From contig NZ_AQQS01000043.1 of assembly GCF_002088275.1 (NCBI RefSeq), positions 1 through 45,582 on the forward strand: a DNA stretch of 45,582 nucleotides. The letters are read 5' to 3'. How positions within the stretch are numbered: the first letter of the stretch is position 1; every line of letters starts with the position of its first letter. This DNA is from Aurantimonas sp. 22II-16-19i (GTDB lineage: Bacteria > Pseudomonadota > Alphaproteobacteria > Rhizobiales > Rhizobiaceae). Positions 16,484-24,595 of the stretch are shown in pieces. The position numbers and the translations under genes are program-made. The notes under the pieces were generated by a model. The model did no database searches and was not told where the DNA came from. It saw nothing but the letters and a program-made list of their open reading frames with translations.

Positions 16484-16630
16484 GTGATCAGGCGCTCTTC
16501 CATCGTAATCACCCTTCTTGCAGGCGCCTTGATGTTGTCGGCCTGCGCCAACACCGTGCGCGGCGTCGGCCGCGACGTGGGCAATACGGTCGACGCGACC
16601 GGCGCAGCCGTGAACGACGTCGCGCGCTGA
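16484..16630 (+). CDS. Entericidin A/B family small lipoprotein
   Basis: This 48-residue gene starts with GTG at 16484, preceded by GGAG at nine bases. The product reads MIRRSSIVITLLAGALMLSA and then CANTVRGVGRDVGNTV. That is a lipoprotein signal peptide with lipobox LSAC (lipidated Cys21), followed by the entericidin core N-T-V-x-G-x-G-R-D-V. Entericidins are tiny envelope lipoproteins. In E. coli the EcnA/EcnB pair acts as an antidote and bacteriolytic toxin in stationary phase, whereas in alphaproteobacteria they are usually single, abundant and stress-induced. Residues after Cys21 (Ala, Asn) give no clear inner-membrane retention signal, so an outer-membrane location is likely. It is divergent from the patatin gene and has its own EcfG-type promoter. 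Confidence 0.9.
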   Translation: MIRRSSIVITLLAGALMLSACANTVRGVGRDVGNTVDATGAAVNDVAR

Positions 16631-16765
16631 TCGTCGCGGCCGCCCCAAACCGCTCTCCGGCCTCGACGGGCGAACGGTCGGTCGATCAGTCGGACAGATT
16701 GTTTCAAGGATGCTGCGTCTGTCACACGAGATATCGTGACCGCGCCAGAACCATAGGCTAAGAGA

Positions 16766-16793
16766 GCCCTCAATCCCCCTGCGGATTGAGGGC
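16766..16793 (+). promoter_or_regulatory. Hairpin that buries the cyclase ribosome-binding site
   Basis: An 11-bp perfect stem (16766-16776, GCCCTCAATCC, with 16783-16793, GGATTGAGGGC) with a 6-nt loop CCCTGC ends four bases before the cyclase ATG at 16797. The only Shine-Dalgarno-like sequence, GAGGG (16788-16792), lies inside its 3' arm. No U tract follows on either strand, so a terminator is less likely than a translational block or attenuator. Confidence 0.6.
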
Positions 16794-16796
16794 CCC

Positions 16797-18368
16797 ATGT
16801 CGCTGTCCTTCCACGCGCTGATGGCGCGTCCGATCATCTTCGCTCTCCTCGTCGCCGCGGCGCTGGCGCTTCTCCCGGTCGCGGTGTGGCTGGATCTGCG
16901 GCATCTGTCCGATGTCGGTCTGCGCGATCAGGCGAAAAGCCTCGACGGGATGATCACCGACATCCGCAGCTACTACGCGACCAATATCGTCGCGCGGGTC
17001 AATGCCGCCGGCGGCAAGGCGGTGCCGGTTCACAACTATCACGAGATCGCGGGAGGGATTCCCATTCCCGCAACGCTGTCGCTCGAGCTCGGCAGGGTCA
17101 TCGGCGGCCGCGGCGACAACATGCGCTACCGCTTCGTCTCGGACTACGTCTTCACCTCCCGCGAGCCGCACCGGCTGGACGACTTCGAACGCGCTGCCCT
17201 GAACGCGTTTCGTACCGAGGGCACCGACCAGCCGCCGATCATGCAGCTGACCGGATCGGTCTTCGACCGCCAGATCCGGCTGGCCGCGCCCGTCCTGATG
17301 GGTGAGGCCTGCGTCGACTGTCACAACACCCACCCGGAGAGCCCGAAGCAGGACTGGAAGGTCGGCGACGTGCGCGGCATCCAGGAGGTGGAAATCGCCC
17401 AGCCGATTGCCGCCAACATCTTCTCCTTCAAGTATCTCCTGACCTATTTCGCCGGCGCCGGCCTCTTCGGCGTCGCCTTCGCCTCGATGCAGTGGCGCCA
17501 GGCGCGGGTGTTCCGGCGGATGAATTCGGAGCTCGAGGAGGCCAATTCCTTCCTCGCCGCGGTCTCGATGAAGATCTCGAAATATCTCTCGCCGCAGGTC
17601 TATCGCAGCATCTTCTCGGGCGAACGCGACGTGGTGATCTCCACCGAGCGCAAGAAGCTCACCGTCTTCTTCTCCGACATCAAGGATTTCACCGTCACCT
17701 CGGAGCGGCTGCAGCCGGAGGAGCTGACGCAGCTTCTGAACGAGTATTTCACCGAGATGTCGAAGATCGCCCAGGAGCATGGCGCGACGGTCGACAAGTT
17801 CATCGGCGATGCGATCCTCGCCTTTTTCGGCGATCCGGACACCAGGGGTCCCAAGGAAGACGCCCAGGCCTGCGTGAAGATGGCGGTGGCGATGCAGCGG
17901 CGGATGATCGAGCTCAACGACGCCTGGCGCCGGCGCGGCATCGAGCGACCGTTCCAGACGCGGATGGGCATCAATACCGGCTACTGCAACGTCGGCAACT
18001 TCGGCAGCGAAGACCGCATGGACTACACGATCATCGGTGCGGAGGCGAACCTCGCCGCGCGGCTGGAATCGATCGCCGAGCCGGGCGGGATCGTGCTCAG
18101 CTACGAGACCTATGCGCTGGTCTCCGACATCGTGCGGGCAAAGCCGCTGGAGCCGATCTCGCTGAAGGGGATCAGCCGCAAGGTGGTGCCCTATGTGGTG
18201 GAGACCTATCCCGAGGACGGCAGCGGAGCGGGCGAGATCATCAACGAGTTCTCGCCGGGCGCCCGCATCTTCCTCGATATCGGCCAGGTCAGCGAACGCG
18301 AGCGCGAACGGCTCGCCGCTGTCCTCAAGCAGGCGATGGACCGTCTGCAGGCGGCGGGCCAGACCTGA
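16797..18368 (+). CDS. Class III adenylate/guanylate cyclase with heme-binding Tll0287-like sensor
   Basis: This 523-aa membrane-anchored nucleotide cyclase makes cAMP or cGMP from ATP or GTP. An N-terminal helix (PIIFALLVAAALALLPVAVW) is followed by a periplasmic Tll0287-like/DUF3365 domain ending in GEACVDCHNTHP (heme c motif CxxCH, residues 172-176). A second helix lies at about residues 212-232 and a short coiled segment follows. The class III catalytic domain (about 275-470) has KLTVFFSDIKDFT (metal Asp294), DKFIGDAILAFFGDPD and RMGINTGYCNVGNFGSEDRM. The sensor probably detects redox state or a gaseous ligand through the heme (inference). The start at 16797 has its ribosome site in a hairpin; the next ATG (16821) has none. 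The 3' end overlaps the convergent glycosyltransferase by 44 bp. Confidence 0.92.
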   Translation: MSLSFHALMARPIIFALLVAAALALLPVAVWLDLRHLSDVGLRDQAKSLDGMITDIRSYYATNIVARVNAAGGKAVPVHNYHEIAGGIPIPATLSLELGRVIGGRGDNMRYRFVSDYVFTSREPHRLDDFERAALNAFRTEGTDQPPIMQLTGSVFDRQIRLAAPVLMGEACVDCHNTHPESPKQDWKVGDVRGIQEVEIAQPIAANIFSFKYLLTYFAGAGLFGVAFASMQWRQARVFRRMNSELEEANSFLAAVSMKISKYLSPQVYRSIFSGERDVVISTERKKLTVFFSDIKDFTVTSERLQPEELTQLLNEYFTEMSKIAQEHGATVDKFIGDAILAFFGDPDTRGPKEDAQACVKMAVAMQRRMIELNDAWRRRGIERPFQTRMGINTGYCNVGNFGSEDRMDYTIIGAEANLAARLESIAEPGGIVLSYETYALVSDIVRAKPLEPISLKGISRKVVPYVVETYPEDGSGAGEIINEFSPGARIFLDIGQVSERERERLAAVLKQAMDRLQAAGQT

Positions 18369-20451
18369 CCGCGACCGATCGCTGCGCCTGTCCGCCGAGG
18401 CTCGCGGACGGGCCGTCCGGCCACGCCGAAAAGACCGGCTCGATGCGGTAGCGCGGATCGGCGGAATTGGCGCGCGAGTCGAGGCCGTGGGGCGTCTTTT
18501 CCCATTTGTGCGGGGCGACCAGCAGCTGGATCAGGGCGCGCAGGGAGGCGAAGGCGAGCAGCCCCCAATAGGCCGGCAGCATCGGATAGGCGCCGCGCAG
18601 CCGCCGGCGCTCGTCGGGCGAAAGCCCGGCCGACGACAGCGCCATGAAGAGCCCGTAGGCCGCGACGATGTTGAACATGTCGACGAGGACGAGGGGCCCG
18701 AGATCGGACAGGTCGGCAAGGCCGAGAGCGACGGCGCCGAACTGGACCAGCAACACCCCGAGAAAGATCGGATGGGCGAAGGCCGAGACGATCATGCCGA
18801 GGAACATCAGCTGGAACGTCGCCATCGCCCGCGCTCCGAGCTGGTCGAGCAGCAGCAGCGGCTGGCGCATGTGCAGGAGATAGGTGACGAACCAGCCCTT
18901 CATCCAGCGGGTCCGCTGGCGATGCCAGACATTCCAGCGCTCCGGCGCATGCTCGAAGGTCGGCCGGGTGATCGTCGCGACGCGGTAGCCGGCCCGCGCG
19001 AGGCGCAGCCCCAGATCGGCGTCTTCTGTGACGTTGTGGGAGTCCCAGCCGCCGACGGCGACGAGGCGCTCGCGCACGAAATGCTTGGAGGTGCCCCCGA
19101 GGGACAGCGGAAAGCCGTGGCGAGCGAGCCAGGGCAGGATGCGGCGGAAGAGCGCCGCATATTCGAGGGCGAACAGCGCCGACAGCCAATGCGCCTCGCC
19201 GTTCGTGACGACCAGCGGCGCCTGCAGGCAGGCGAGATTCTCCGGGCCGGTGCGAAACCGATGATAGGCCTCGCGCAGCTGGCCGGGGTCCGGTTCGTCC
19301 TCGGCGTCGTAGAGCACCAGGAACTCGCCATGGGCCAAGGGGAGGGCGTGGTTCAGCGCCTTCGGCTTGGTTCGCGGCTCACCCGGCGGCACGAGCACGA
19401 GCGAGAAATGCGGCCGCCCGGCGATCGCCCGCTCGACGGCGTCGGCCGTCGCCTCGTCGTCGGCCTCGCAGACCAGCTTGACGTCCAGCCGGGTCTTCGG
19501 CCAGTCGAGCGCTTCCAGCGCCGCCACGAGTTTCGGCACCATCGCCGTCTCGTGGTGCAGCGCGACGAGGACGCTGTAGACCGGCACGCCCTGCCAGCCG
19601 ATCTCCAGAACTCCAGGCGCGGGCAGGTCGCGGGCCGGGGCGTCCGGGCGCATCAGGGCCGCCGGCACACGGATGGCGAGGCAGGCGGCGAAGAACAGGG
19701 TCGCGGCGCCATGGCAAAGGGTCAGGGCGAGGCCCGGCGCGTAGAACAGCGCCAGGCAGGCGAACAGCACCGCGCCGAGGCAGAGGGCCGCCTGCAGTGG
19801 CTCGATCGCCTGGCGCGCCGAACATCGCGGCGTGTCGGCGGACAGGCTGAGCCGGGCCGCGAGATAGCGCTCCGTCATGGTCTGCCGGTCGATCGCGCGG
19901 GCGACGTCGGTGTGGCGGGTGATGCGGATCATCGCCCGCATCTCGGGACGCATCGCGAGGTAGCGCGCGAAGCGGTCGAGGCTCTCGATCGTCGGGCAGG
20001 TGAAGATGCGCCCGTCGAGACGGTCGTTGCAGACCTTCGCCATGCGGGGAGGGCTGCGACCCAGCATGTCGGCGGCGTCGAGGATCCGGTCCTGCGGCCC
20101 GATCGGCTCGAAGCGCAGGCCGAGCTGACGGGCGAGGCAATCGGCATAGCGTCGCTCGGTCAGGAGACCGGCGGCCACCAGCTCCGCGGCGATGTCGCTG
20201 CCGTTCCTGAACGCGGCGAGGCGGGCCTCCAGCGCATCGGCGAAGCCTATGCCAAGAGCGCCGAGAAGCCGCAGCTGGCGGGGGCTGAACGGCGCGGGGC
20301 GCTCCGGGGCGGGCCTGCCGGCCGGCCGAAGCTCCTGCGCTCGCAGGCTGCGCGGCTCCTCGCCATGGGATTGCGGATACTTGCCGCCCACCGCCGGCAT
20401 CGGATAGATGTGAGCCGCACTGATGTCCGCGAGGTCGAGATTCGCTCGCAC
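18325..20451 (-). CDS. Membrane GT2 glycosyltransferase with GspE-N/MshEN-like N-terminus
   Basis: This 708-aa processive-type family 2 glycosyltransferase has an N-terminal cytosolic part (about 50-200) resembling the GspE N-terminal/MshEN fold: ELVAAGLLTERRYADCLARQ then LGLRFEPIGP. Two helices follow near 220-265. The GT-A domain has VKLVCEADDEATADAVERAI, LVLYDAEDEPDPGQ (DxD), NVTEDADLGLRLARAGY (catalytic TED) and RQRTRWMKGWF (QxxRW-like). Four or more C-terminal helices follow. The architecture matches the N4-adsorption-protein-B-like/cellulose-synthase-related synthases of Rhizobiales. MshEN domains in related proteins can bind c-di-GMP, so allosteric control is possible but unproven. GTG at 20451 is preceded by GGGGAG at seven bases. 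No exopolysaccharide operon is attached. Confidence 0.9.
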   Translation of the reverse strand: MRANLDLADISAAHIYPMPAVGGKYPQSHGEEPRSLRAQELRPAGRPAPERPAPFSPRQLRLLGALGIGFADALEARLAAFRNGSDIAAELVAAGLLTERRYADCLARQLGLRFEPIGPQDRILDAADMLGRSPPRMAKVCNDRLDGRIFTCPTIESLDRFARYLAMRPEMRAMIRITRHTDVARAIDRQTMTERYLAARLSLSADTPRCSARQAIEPLQAALCLGAVLFACLALFYAPGLALTLCHGAATLFFAACLAIRVPAALMRPDAPARDLPAPGVLEIGWQGVPVYSVLVALHHETAMVPKLVAALEALDWPKTRLDVKLVCEADDEATADAVERAIAGRPHFSLVLVPPGEPRTKPKALNHALPLAHGEFLVLYDAEDEPDPGQLREAYHRFRTGPENLACLQAPLVVTNGEAHWLSALFALEYAALFRRILPWLARHGFPLSLGGTSKHFVRERLVAVGGWDSHNVTEDADLGLRLARAGYRVATITRPTFEHAPERWNVWHRQRTRWMKGWFVTYLLHMRQPLLLLDQLGARAMATFQLMFLGMIVSAFAHPIFLGVLLVQFGAVALGLADLSDLGPLVLVDMFNIVAAYGLFMALSSAGLSPDERRRLRGAYPMLPAYWGLLAFASLRALIQLLVAPHKWEKTPHGLDSRANSADPRYRIEPVFSAWPDGPSASLGGQAQRSVAVRSGPPPADGPSPA

Positions 20452-20507
20452 GAGGCACTCCCCAAGCCTTTCAACGGATAGTCCGCACGCAGCCGCCGGG
20501 GAATCGT

Positions 20508-20520
20508 GTTCAAGTTGAAC
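20508..20520. promoter_or_regulatory. Palindrome GTTCAA-G-TTGAAC between divergent genes
   Basis: A perfect 13-bp odd palindrome lies in the short, AT-richer spacer between the GT2 synthase (start 20451) and the solute-binding protein. It is about 57 bp from one start and 34-19 bp from the other. The position suits an operator, possibly overlapping both promoters. Confidence 0.45.
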
Positions 20521-20553
20521 TATTCAGTAAACTAACCAATGGGGGAAGAATTC

Positions 20554-21402
20554 TTGCGCTGGTTGCGATTTGCCCTCTGCGCCTGTCTTGGTGCCGCCTC
20601 GGCGTCACTTGGAGGCGGCGCGGCCGCGGAGACCGTGGCGACCCCGAACTTCGTCGACCAGCACCAGAGGATCGCCAAGCCCGACCTCTCCAGCCGCCAG
20701 CGCATCCGGTTCCTGACCTCGACCGACTACCCGCCCTTCAACTTCCTCGACGCGCGGGGCCGGCTCACCGGGTTCAACATCGATCTCGCCAAGGCCGTCT
20801 GCGAGGAGCTGGGGGTTCTGTCCCGCTGCCAGATCGAGGCGCTGCCCTTTGCCGATCTGGTGCCGGCGCTGCGGCGCGGCGACGGCGAGGCGATCATCGC
20901 CGGCCTCGCGATGAATGCGACGACACGGCGCGAATTCGCCTTCAGCCAGCCCTATTTCCGCTACCCCGCCCGCTTCCTGGTGCGCAAGGACCGGGCGATC
21001 GCCACGCCGATCGCCGATCACATGGACGGAAAGGTCGTTGGCGTGACGACCGGCAGCGCCCATGCGGCGATGCTGCGCTCGTTCTTTCCCAACGTCGAGG
21101 TCCAGACCTTCCCCGACCGGCTGGAGGCGCTTTCCGCGGTGCGCCAGGGCAAGGTCGACGCCTATTTCGGTGACGGTGTCAGCCTGTCGTTCTGGCTGGA
21201 GAGCGATGCGGCCGACAAATGCTGCGTCTTTGCCGACGGGCCGTTCCTGTCGGACCGCTTCCTCGGGGAGGGGCTGTCGGTTGCCGTCGCCCCGAGCGAT
21301 GCCGCTCTTGCCGACGCCGTCGACTATGCCATCGCCCAGATGGTGGCCAAGGGGCGGATGACGGAGCTGATGCTGCGCTATTTCCCGATCAGCGCGTTCT
21401 GA
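20554..21402 (+). CDS. Family 3 periplasmic solute-binding protein (amino-acid type)
   Basis: This exported solute-binding protein of the SBP_bac_3 family (about 282 aa) normally delivers polar amino acids to an ABC importer. The signal peptide runs RWLRFALCACLGAASASLGG with cleavage near AAAE. The mature part shows IRFLTSTDYPPFNFLDARGR, LTGFNIDLAKAVCEELGV, ALRRGDGEAIIAGLAMNATT and TTGSAHAAMLRSFFP, all standard for the family. I favour the TTG at 20554, because a GGGGGAAG ribosome site lies just upstream of it. The ATG at 20539 has no ribosome site and would add acidic residues to the signal peptide. No permease or ATPase gene is adjacent, so this is an orphan binding protein: either it serves a transporter elsewhere or it acts as a sensor partner. 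The ligand is not predictable. Confidence 0.9.
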   Translation: MRWLRFALCACLGAASASLGGGAAAETVATPNFVDQHQRIAKPDLSSRQRIRFLTSTDYPPFNFLDARGRLTGFNIDLAKAVCEELGVLSRCQIEALPFADLVPALRRGDGEAIIAGLAMNATTRREFAFSQPYFRYPARFLVRKDRAIATPIADHMDGKVVGVTTGSAHAAMLRSFFPNVEVQTFPDRLEALSAVRQGKVDAYFGDGVSLSFWLESDAADKCCVFADGPFLSDRFLGEGLSVAVAPSDAALADAVDYAIAQMVAKGRMTELMLRYFPISAF

Positions 21403-21428
21403 GCGCCGGCGGTCAGCCGAGCCGCCGG
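21403..21428. terminator. Shared hairpin at the convergent SBP/terB ends
   Basis: CCGGCGG (21406-21412) and CCGCCGG (21422-21428) form a 7-bp GC stem across the two facing stops. It could act as a bidirectional terminator, but there is no U tract. The 17-bp unit from 21403 recurs at 21456-21472 inside the TerB gene. Confidence 0.4.
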
Positions 21429-21826
21429 TAGCGCACCCGCGCCGAATGCTCGATGGCGCCGGCGGTCAGCCGGTCGAGTTCGAAGGCGTCGCGCAGCATC
21501 TCGAGAAGCCGCAGCTCCGGCTGCGAGGCCTCGACATCGGCCGATACCACCTCGACGGCCAGCGCATAGGCGGTCTCGTAGAGGCTCCGGGGCACGGCGT
21601 CGCGGACGTTGCGGATGATCGCGTCGATGCCGTCGTCCTCGTCGAGCAGATCGCCGCAGTCCTGGGTGATCGCGGCGAGGCGGCTCTCGTCGAAGCCGGA
21701 GAAGACGGGAAGGGTGCGCAGGAGCACGGTGAATTCGCGCCGCTCGATGCCGCTGATCTGCCCGTCCGCCGCCGCCACGGCGATCATCAGGTGAATGAGG
21801 GCGTCCTGCGGGTTCAATGCGGCCAT
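21413..21826 (-). CDS. TerB family (tellurite-resistance-like) protein
   Basis: This 137-aa cytoplasmic all-helical protein begins MAALNPQDALIHLMIAVAAA and then DGQISGIERREFTVLLRTLP. The AxADGxIxxxE pattern is the metal-binding signature of the TerB fold, and a second acidic helix pair (DCGDLLDEDDGIDAIIRNVR) follows. The stand-alone TerB proteins of Rhizobiales are of unknown function. They are named after the tellurite-resistance operon, but no other ter genes are here, so resistance should not be assumed. The start ATG at 21826 is preceded by AGGAAACC. The 3' end carries a 17-bp direct repeat (21403-21419 and 21456-21472) that straddles the stop codon. Confidence 0.87.
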   Translation of the reverse strand: MAALNPQDALIHLMIAVAAADGQISGIERREFTVLLRTLPVFSGFDESRLAAITQDCGDLLDEDDGIDAIIRNVRDAVPRSLYETAYALAVEVVSADVEASQPELRLLEMLRDAFELDRLTAGAIEHSARVRYRRLG

Positions 21827-22000
21827 GCTCTTGGTTTCCTCCGGTTACGATTTCGGCAAACCTAGGGACCGCCTCCGCCCGCCACAAGTGCGCCCTTTGT
21901 TGACGAGGCGCCGCCTTGTTTCTAGACCATGCGCCAGACCGCACGCTGCCGGCCCCGTCCGGCCGCGCGCCATCATCCCTCTCGATCACCTGGAACCGAA

Positions 22001-23659
22001 ATGCCGACCGTTTCGAACGATGCCGATCCGATGCGTGACGAGGCGCTCGCCTCCAATGCCTGGCCGTTCGAGGAAGCCCGCAAGCTCCTGAAGCGCTTCG
22101 AGGCGTCGGGCATGCCGGCGGAGGTGCTGTTCGAGACCGGCTACGGCCCCTCGGGCCTGCCGCATATCGGCACCTTCGGCGAGGTCGCCCGCACCTCGAT
22201 GGTGCGCCATGCGTTCCGGGTGCTGACCGGCGACGCGGTGCCGACGCGGCTCCTGTGCTTTTCCGACGACATGGACGGTCTGCGCAAGGTGCCGGACAAC
22301 CTGCCGAACCGCGAGATGATGCTGACCCATCTCGGCAAGCCGCTGTCGCGCATTCCCGACCCGTTCTCGAACGAGTACCCCTCCTTCGCGGCGGCCAACA
22401 ACGCCAAGCTCCGCCGGTTCCTCGACGGTTTCCGCTTCGACTACGAATTCGCCTCGGCGACCGACTACTACGCGGCCGGGCGCTTCGACGCGACGCTCCT
22501 GAAGATGCTCGCCGCCTATGACGAGGTGATGGAGATCATCCTGCCGACGCTGGGGCCGGACCGGCGCGCCACCTATTCGCCGTTCCTGCCGATCCATCCG
22601 ACGACCGGGATCGTGCTGCAGGTGCCGATGGTCGAGCGGGACGTCGACGCCGGAACCATCGCCTATCTCGACCCGGACACCGGGGAGCGGATCGAGACGA
22701 GCGTTACCGGCGGCAGGGTGAAGTGCCAGTGGAAGGCCGACTGGGCGATGCGCTGGGCGGCGCTGGGCGTCGACTACGAGATGGCCGGCAAGGACCTGAT
22801 CGACAGCGTCACCCTGTCGTCGAAGATCTGCCGCGCGCTGGGTGCCAAGCCGCCGGAGGGCTTCAACTACGAACTCTTCCTCGACGACAATGGCCAGAAG
22901 ATCTCCAAGTCGAAGGGCAACGGCCTGACCATCGACGACTGGCTCGCCTATGCCTCGCCGGAAAGCCTGTCGCTCTACATGTTCCAGAAGCCGAAGACGG
23001 CGAAGAAGCTGTATTTCGACGTCATTCCCAAGGCGGTCGACGACTATTACGCCTTTCTCTCGGCCTATCAGCGGCAGGACGCGCGGCAGCGGCTGCAGAA
23101 TCCGGTCTGGCACATCCATGACGGCGCGCCGCCGCAGGACGGCATCGCCGTGCCCTTCGCGATGCTCTTGAACCTCGTCTCGGCCTCCAATGCGTCGAAC
23201 AAGGGGACGCTCTGGGGCTTCATCAGCCGCTATGCGCCGGGGGTGACGGCGGAGACGGATCCCCAGCTCGACCGCCTCGTCGGCTACGCGCTGCGCTACT
23301 ATGACGACTTCGTCAAACCGGCCAAGCGCTTCCGGGCGCCCGACGCGGTGGAACGGCAGGCGCTGGCGGCCCTCGATGCCGGACTGGCCGGACTGCCGCC
23401 AGATGCCGACGGCGAGGCGATCCAGAACGTCATGCTCGACGTCGCCCGGCCGATCGAGCGCTACCAGGACCTGAAGAAGAAGGGTCCGGAAGGTGGGCCG
23501 GGGGTGTCGGTCGAGTGGTTCCAGGCGCTCTACCAGATCCTCCTCGGCCAGGAGAAGGGGCCGCGCTTCGGCTCCTTCGTGGCGCTCTACGGCATCGGCG
23601 AGACCCGCTCGCTGATCCGCCAGGCACTGGACGGAACATTGTCCGGCACGGCGGGCTGA
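22001..23659 (+). CDS. lysK: Lysyl-tRNA synthetase, class I
   Basis: This archaeal-type class I LysRS (552 aa) charges tRNA-Lys with lysine in the cytoplasm. The HIGH motif is present as HIGT at residues 55-58 ([15 protein letters not shown]) and the KMSKS motif as KISKS at 300-304 ([14 protein letters not shown]), both with the spacing typical of this class. The alpha-helix-cage C-terminal domain completes the protein. Most bacteria use a class II LysS; class I enzymes are the rule in many Rhizobiales, which supports the taxonomic reading. I chose ATG at 22001, which has GGAA six bases upstream; in-frame starts at 21929 and 22031 are possible. This is a single gene, unlinked to other translation genes. 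Confidence 0.95.
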   Translation: MPTVSNDADPMRDEALASNAWPFEEARKLLKRFEASGMPAEVLFETGYGPSGLPHIGTFGEVARTSMVRHAFRVLTGDAVPTRLLCFSDDMDGLRKVPDNLPNREMMLTHLGKPLSRIPDPFSNEYPSFAAANNAKLRRFLDGFRFDYEFASATDYYAAGRFDATLLKMLAAYDEVMEIILPTLGPDRRATYSPFLPIHPTTGIVLQVPMVERDVDAGTIAYLDPDTGERIETSVTGGRVKCQWKADWAMRWAALGVDYEMAGKDLIDSVTLSSKICRALGAKPPEGFNYELFLDDNGQKISKSKGNGLTIDDWLAYASPESLSLYMFQKPKTAKKLYFDVIPKAVDDYYAFLSAYQRQDARQRLQNPVWHIHDGAPPQDGIAVPFAMLLNLVSASNASNKGTLWGFISRYAPGVTAETDPQLDRLVGYALRYYDDFVKPAKRFRAPDAVERQALAALDAGLAGLPPDADGEAIQNVMLDVARPIERYQDLKKKGPEGGPGVSVEWFQALYQILLGQEKGPRFGSFVALYGIGETRSLIRQALDGTLSGTAG

Positions 23660-23679
23660 GGGTGGCAAGGCCCGCCCGC

Positions 23680-24408
23680 CTACCGCCAGATGCCGCGCCT
23701 CGCCTGGCGCGCCGCGGCCTCGACTTCCTCATAGGCTCCGCCCGGCGCTGCCCTCGCCCAGCCGTTCTCCACTACCCAGCGGCCGATGTCCTCGCTGCCC
23801 ACGGTGCAGGCGCTGGTCGCCTCGCCGCGCTTCAGGCCGAAATCGTCCGGCACGTCGCAGGCGATCGAGCGGCCGCGCAGGAAGCGGCGGAGCTCGGTGC
23901 GCGCCATGACGCCGCACGGAAAGTCCTCGGCGCCGCTCCCGCAGCGCTCGTTCAGGGGCAGCGCCTCCACGCCGGGCAGCGTCACGACGCCCTGGCGGTA
24001 GGCGACGCGCGCGCCGTCGAGGGCGACGGGGCGGGCGAGGAGGCGGGGCTTCGGGGTGTCCGGCTGCTGATCGTCGTCCGACAGAGGCGGGCGCGGGGGC
24101 AGGCGCTCCAACGGCTCGGCGCCGTCGCCGGGCCCGGATGGCGTTCCCTGCGGTGCGACGCGTGCCGCCTGCGTGATGCCGCTCCCTGGCTGAGCCGGGA
24201 CGGCTGCATCGCCGCGCCGTTGCCGCGGCTCGCCCTTGGCCGGATCGGCGGTCTCGGTCGCGGCAACCGGCTGGCGCGGGCGGGCGGCGTCGAACACCGT
24301 GCGCAGGTCGTCCTTCTCCGGCGCGAGCCACATGACGACGGCGAAGACCAGGATCAGGCCGACGGCAACGACGATGTTTCGCCGGATATCCTCAACGCCC
24401 AAGGGCAT
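23680..24408 (-). CDS. Membrane-anchored thermonuclease-fold protein
   Basis: This 242-aa protein has one N-terminal transmembrane helix (RNIVVAVGLILVFAVVMWLA, about residues 9-28), a long Pro/Ala/Arg linker (about 30-125) and a C-terminal domain. The ending GRWVVENGWARAAPGGAYEE then VEAAARQARRGIWR is the characteristic tail of staphylococcal-nuclease-like proteins. The nuclease active-site residues of the family (Arg-Glu-Arg) are not obvious. The domain lacks the first strands and shows instead FPCGVMARTELRRFLRGRSI and two Cys pairs. It may be a degenerate, periplasmic SNase-like domain without nuclease activity (inference). The 3' end is 20 bp from the lysK stop, convergent. Confidence 0.82.
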   Translation of the reverse strand: MPLGVEDIRRNIVVAVGLILVFAVVMWLAPEKDDLRTVFDAARPRQPVAATETADPAKGEPRQRRGDAAVPAQPGSGITQAARVAPQGTPSGPGDGAEPLERLPPRPPLSDDDQQPDTPKPRLLARPVALDGARVAYRQGVVTLPGVEALPLNERCGSGAEDFPCGVMARTELRRFLRGRSIACDVPDDFGLKRGEATSACTVGSEDIGRWVVENGWARAAPGGAYEEVEAAARQARRGIWR

Positions 24409-24595
24409 TCACACATCAACGGCCGGGGATGGAGGTCCCTTCCGCCGTTGCCCCAAACATGATGGTCGATCTCGAGCAAGGCCCGGCTGGCGCCAAGGGC
24501 CCGGCGGAGATTGCGCGGCAGGACCGGGAGTCAATGGCGGCCATGGCGATCGGCGCCCGCGGCGATGATGACGATCATGGCCGTCCCGGCCGGCG

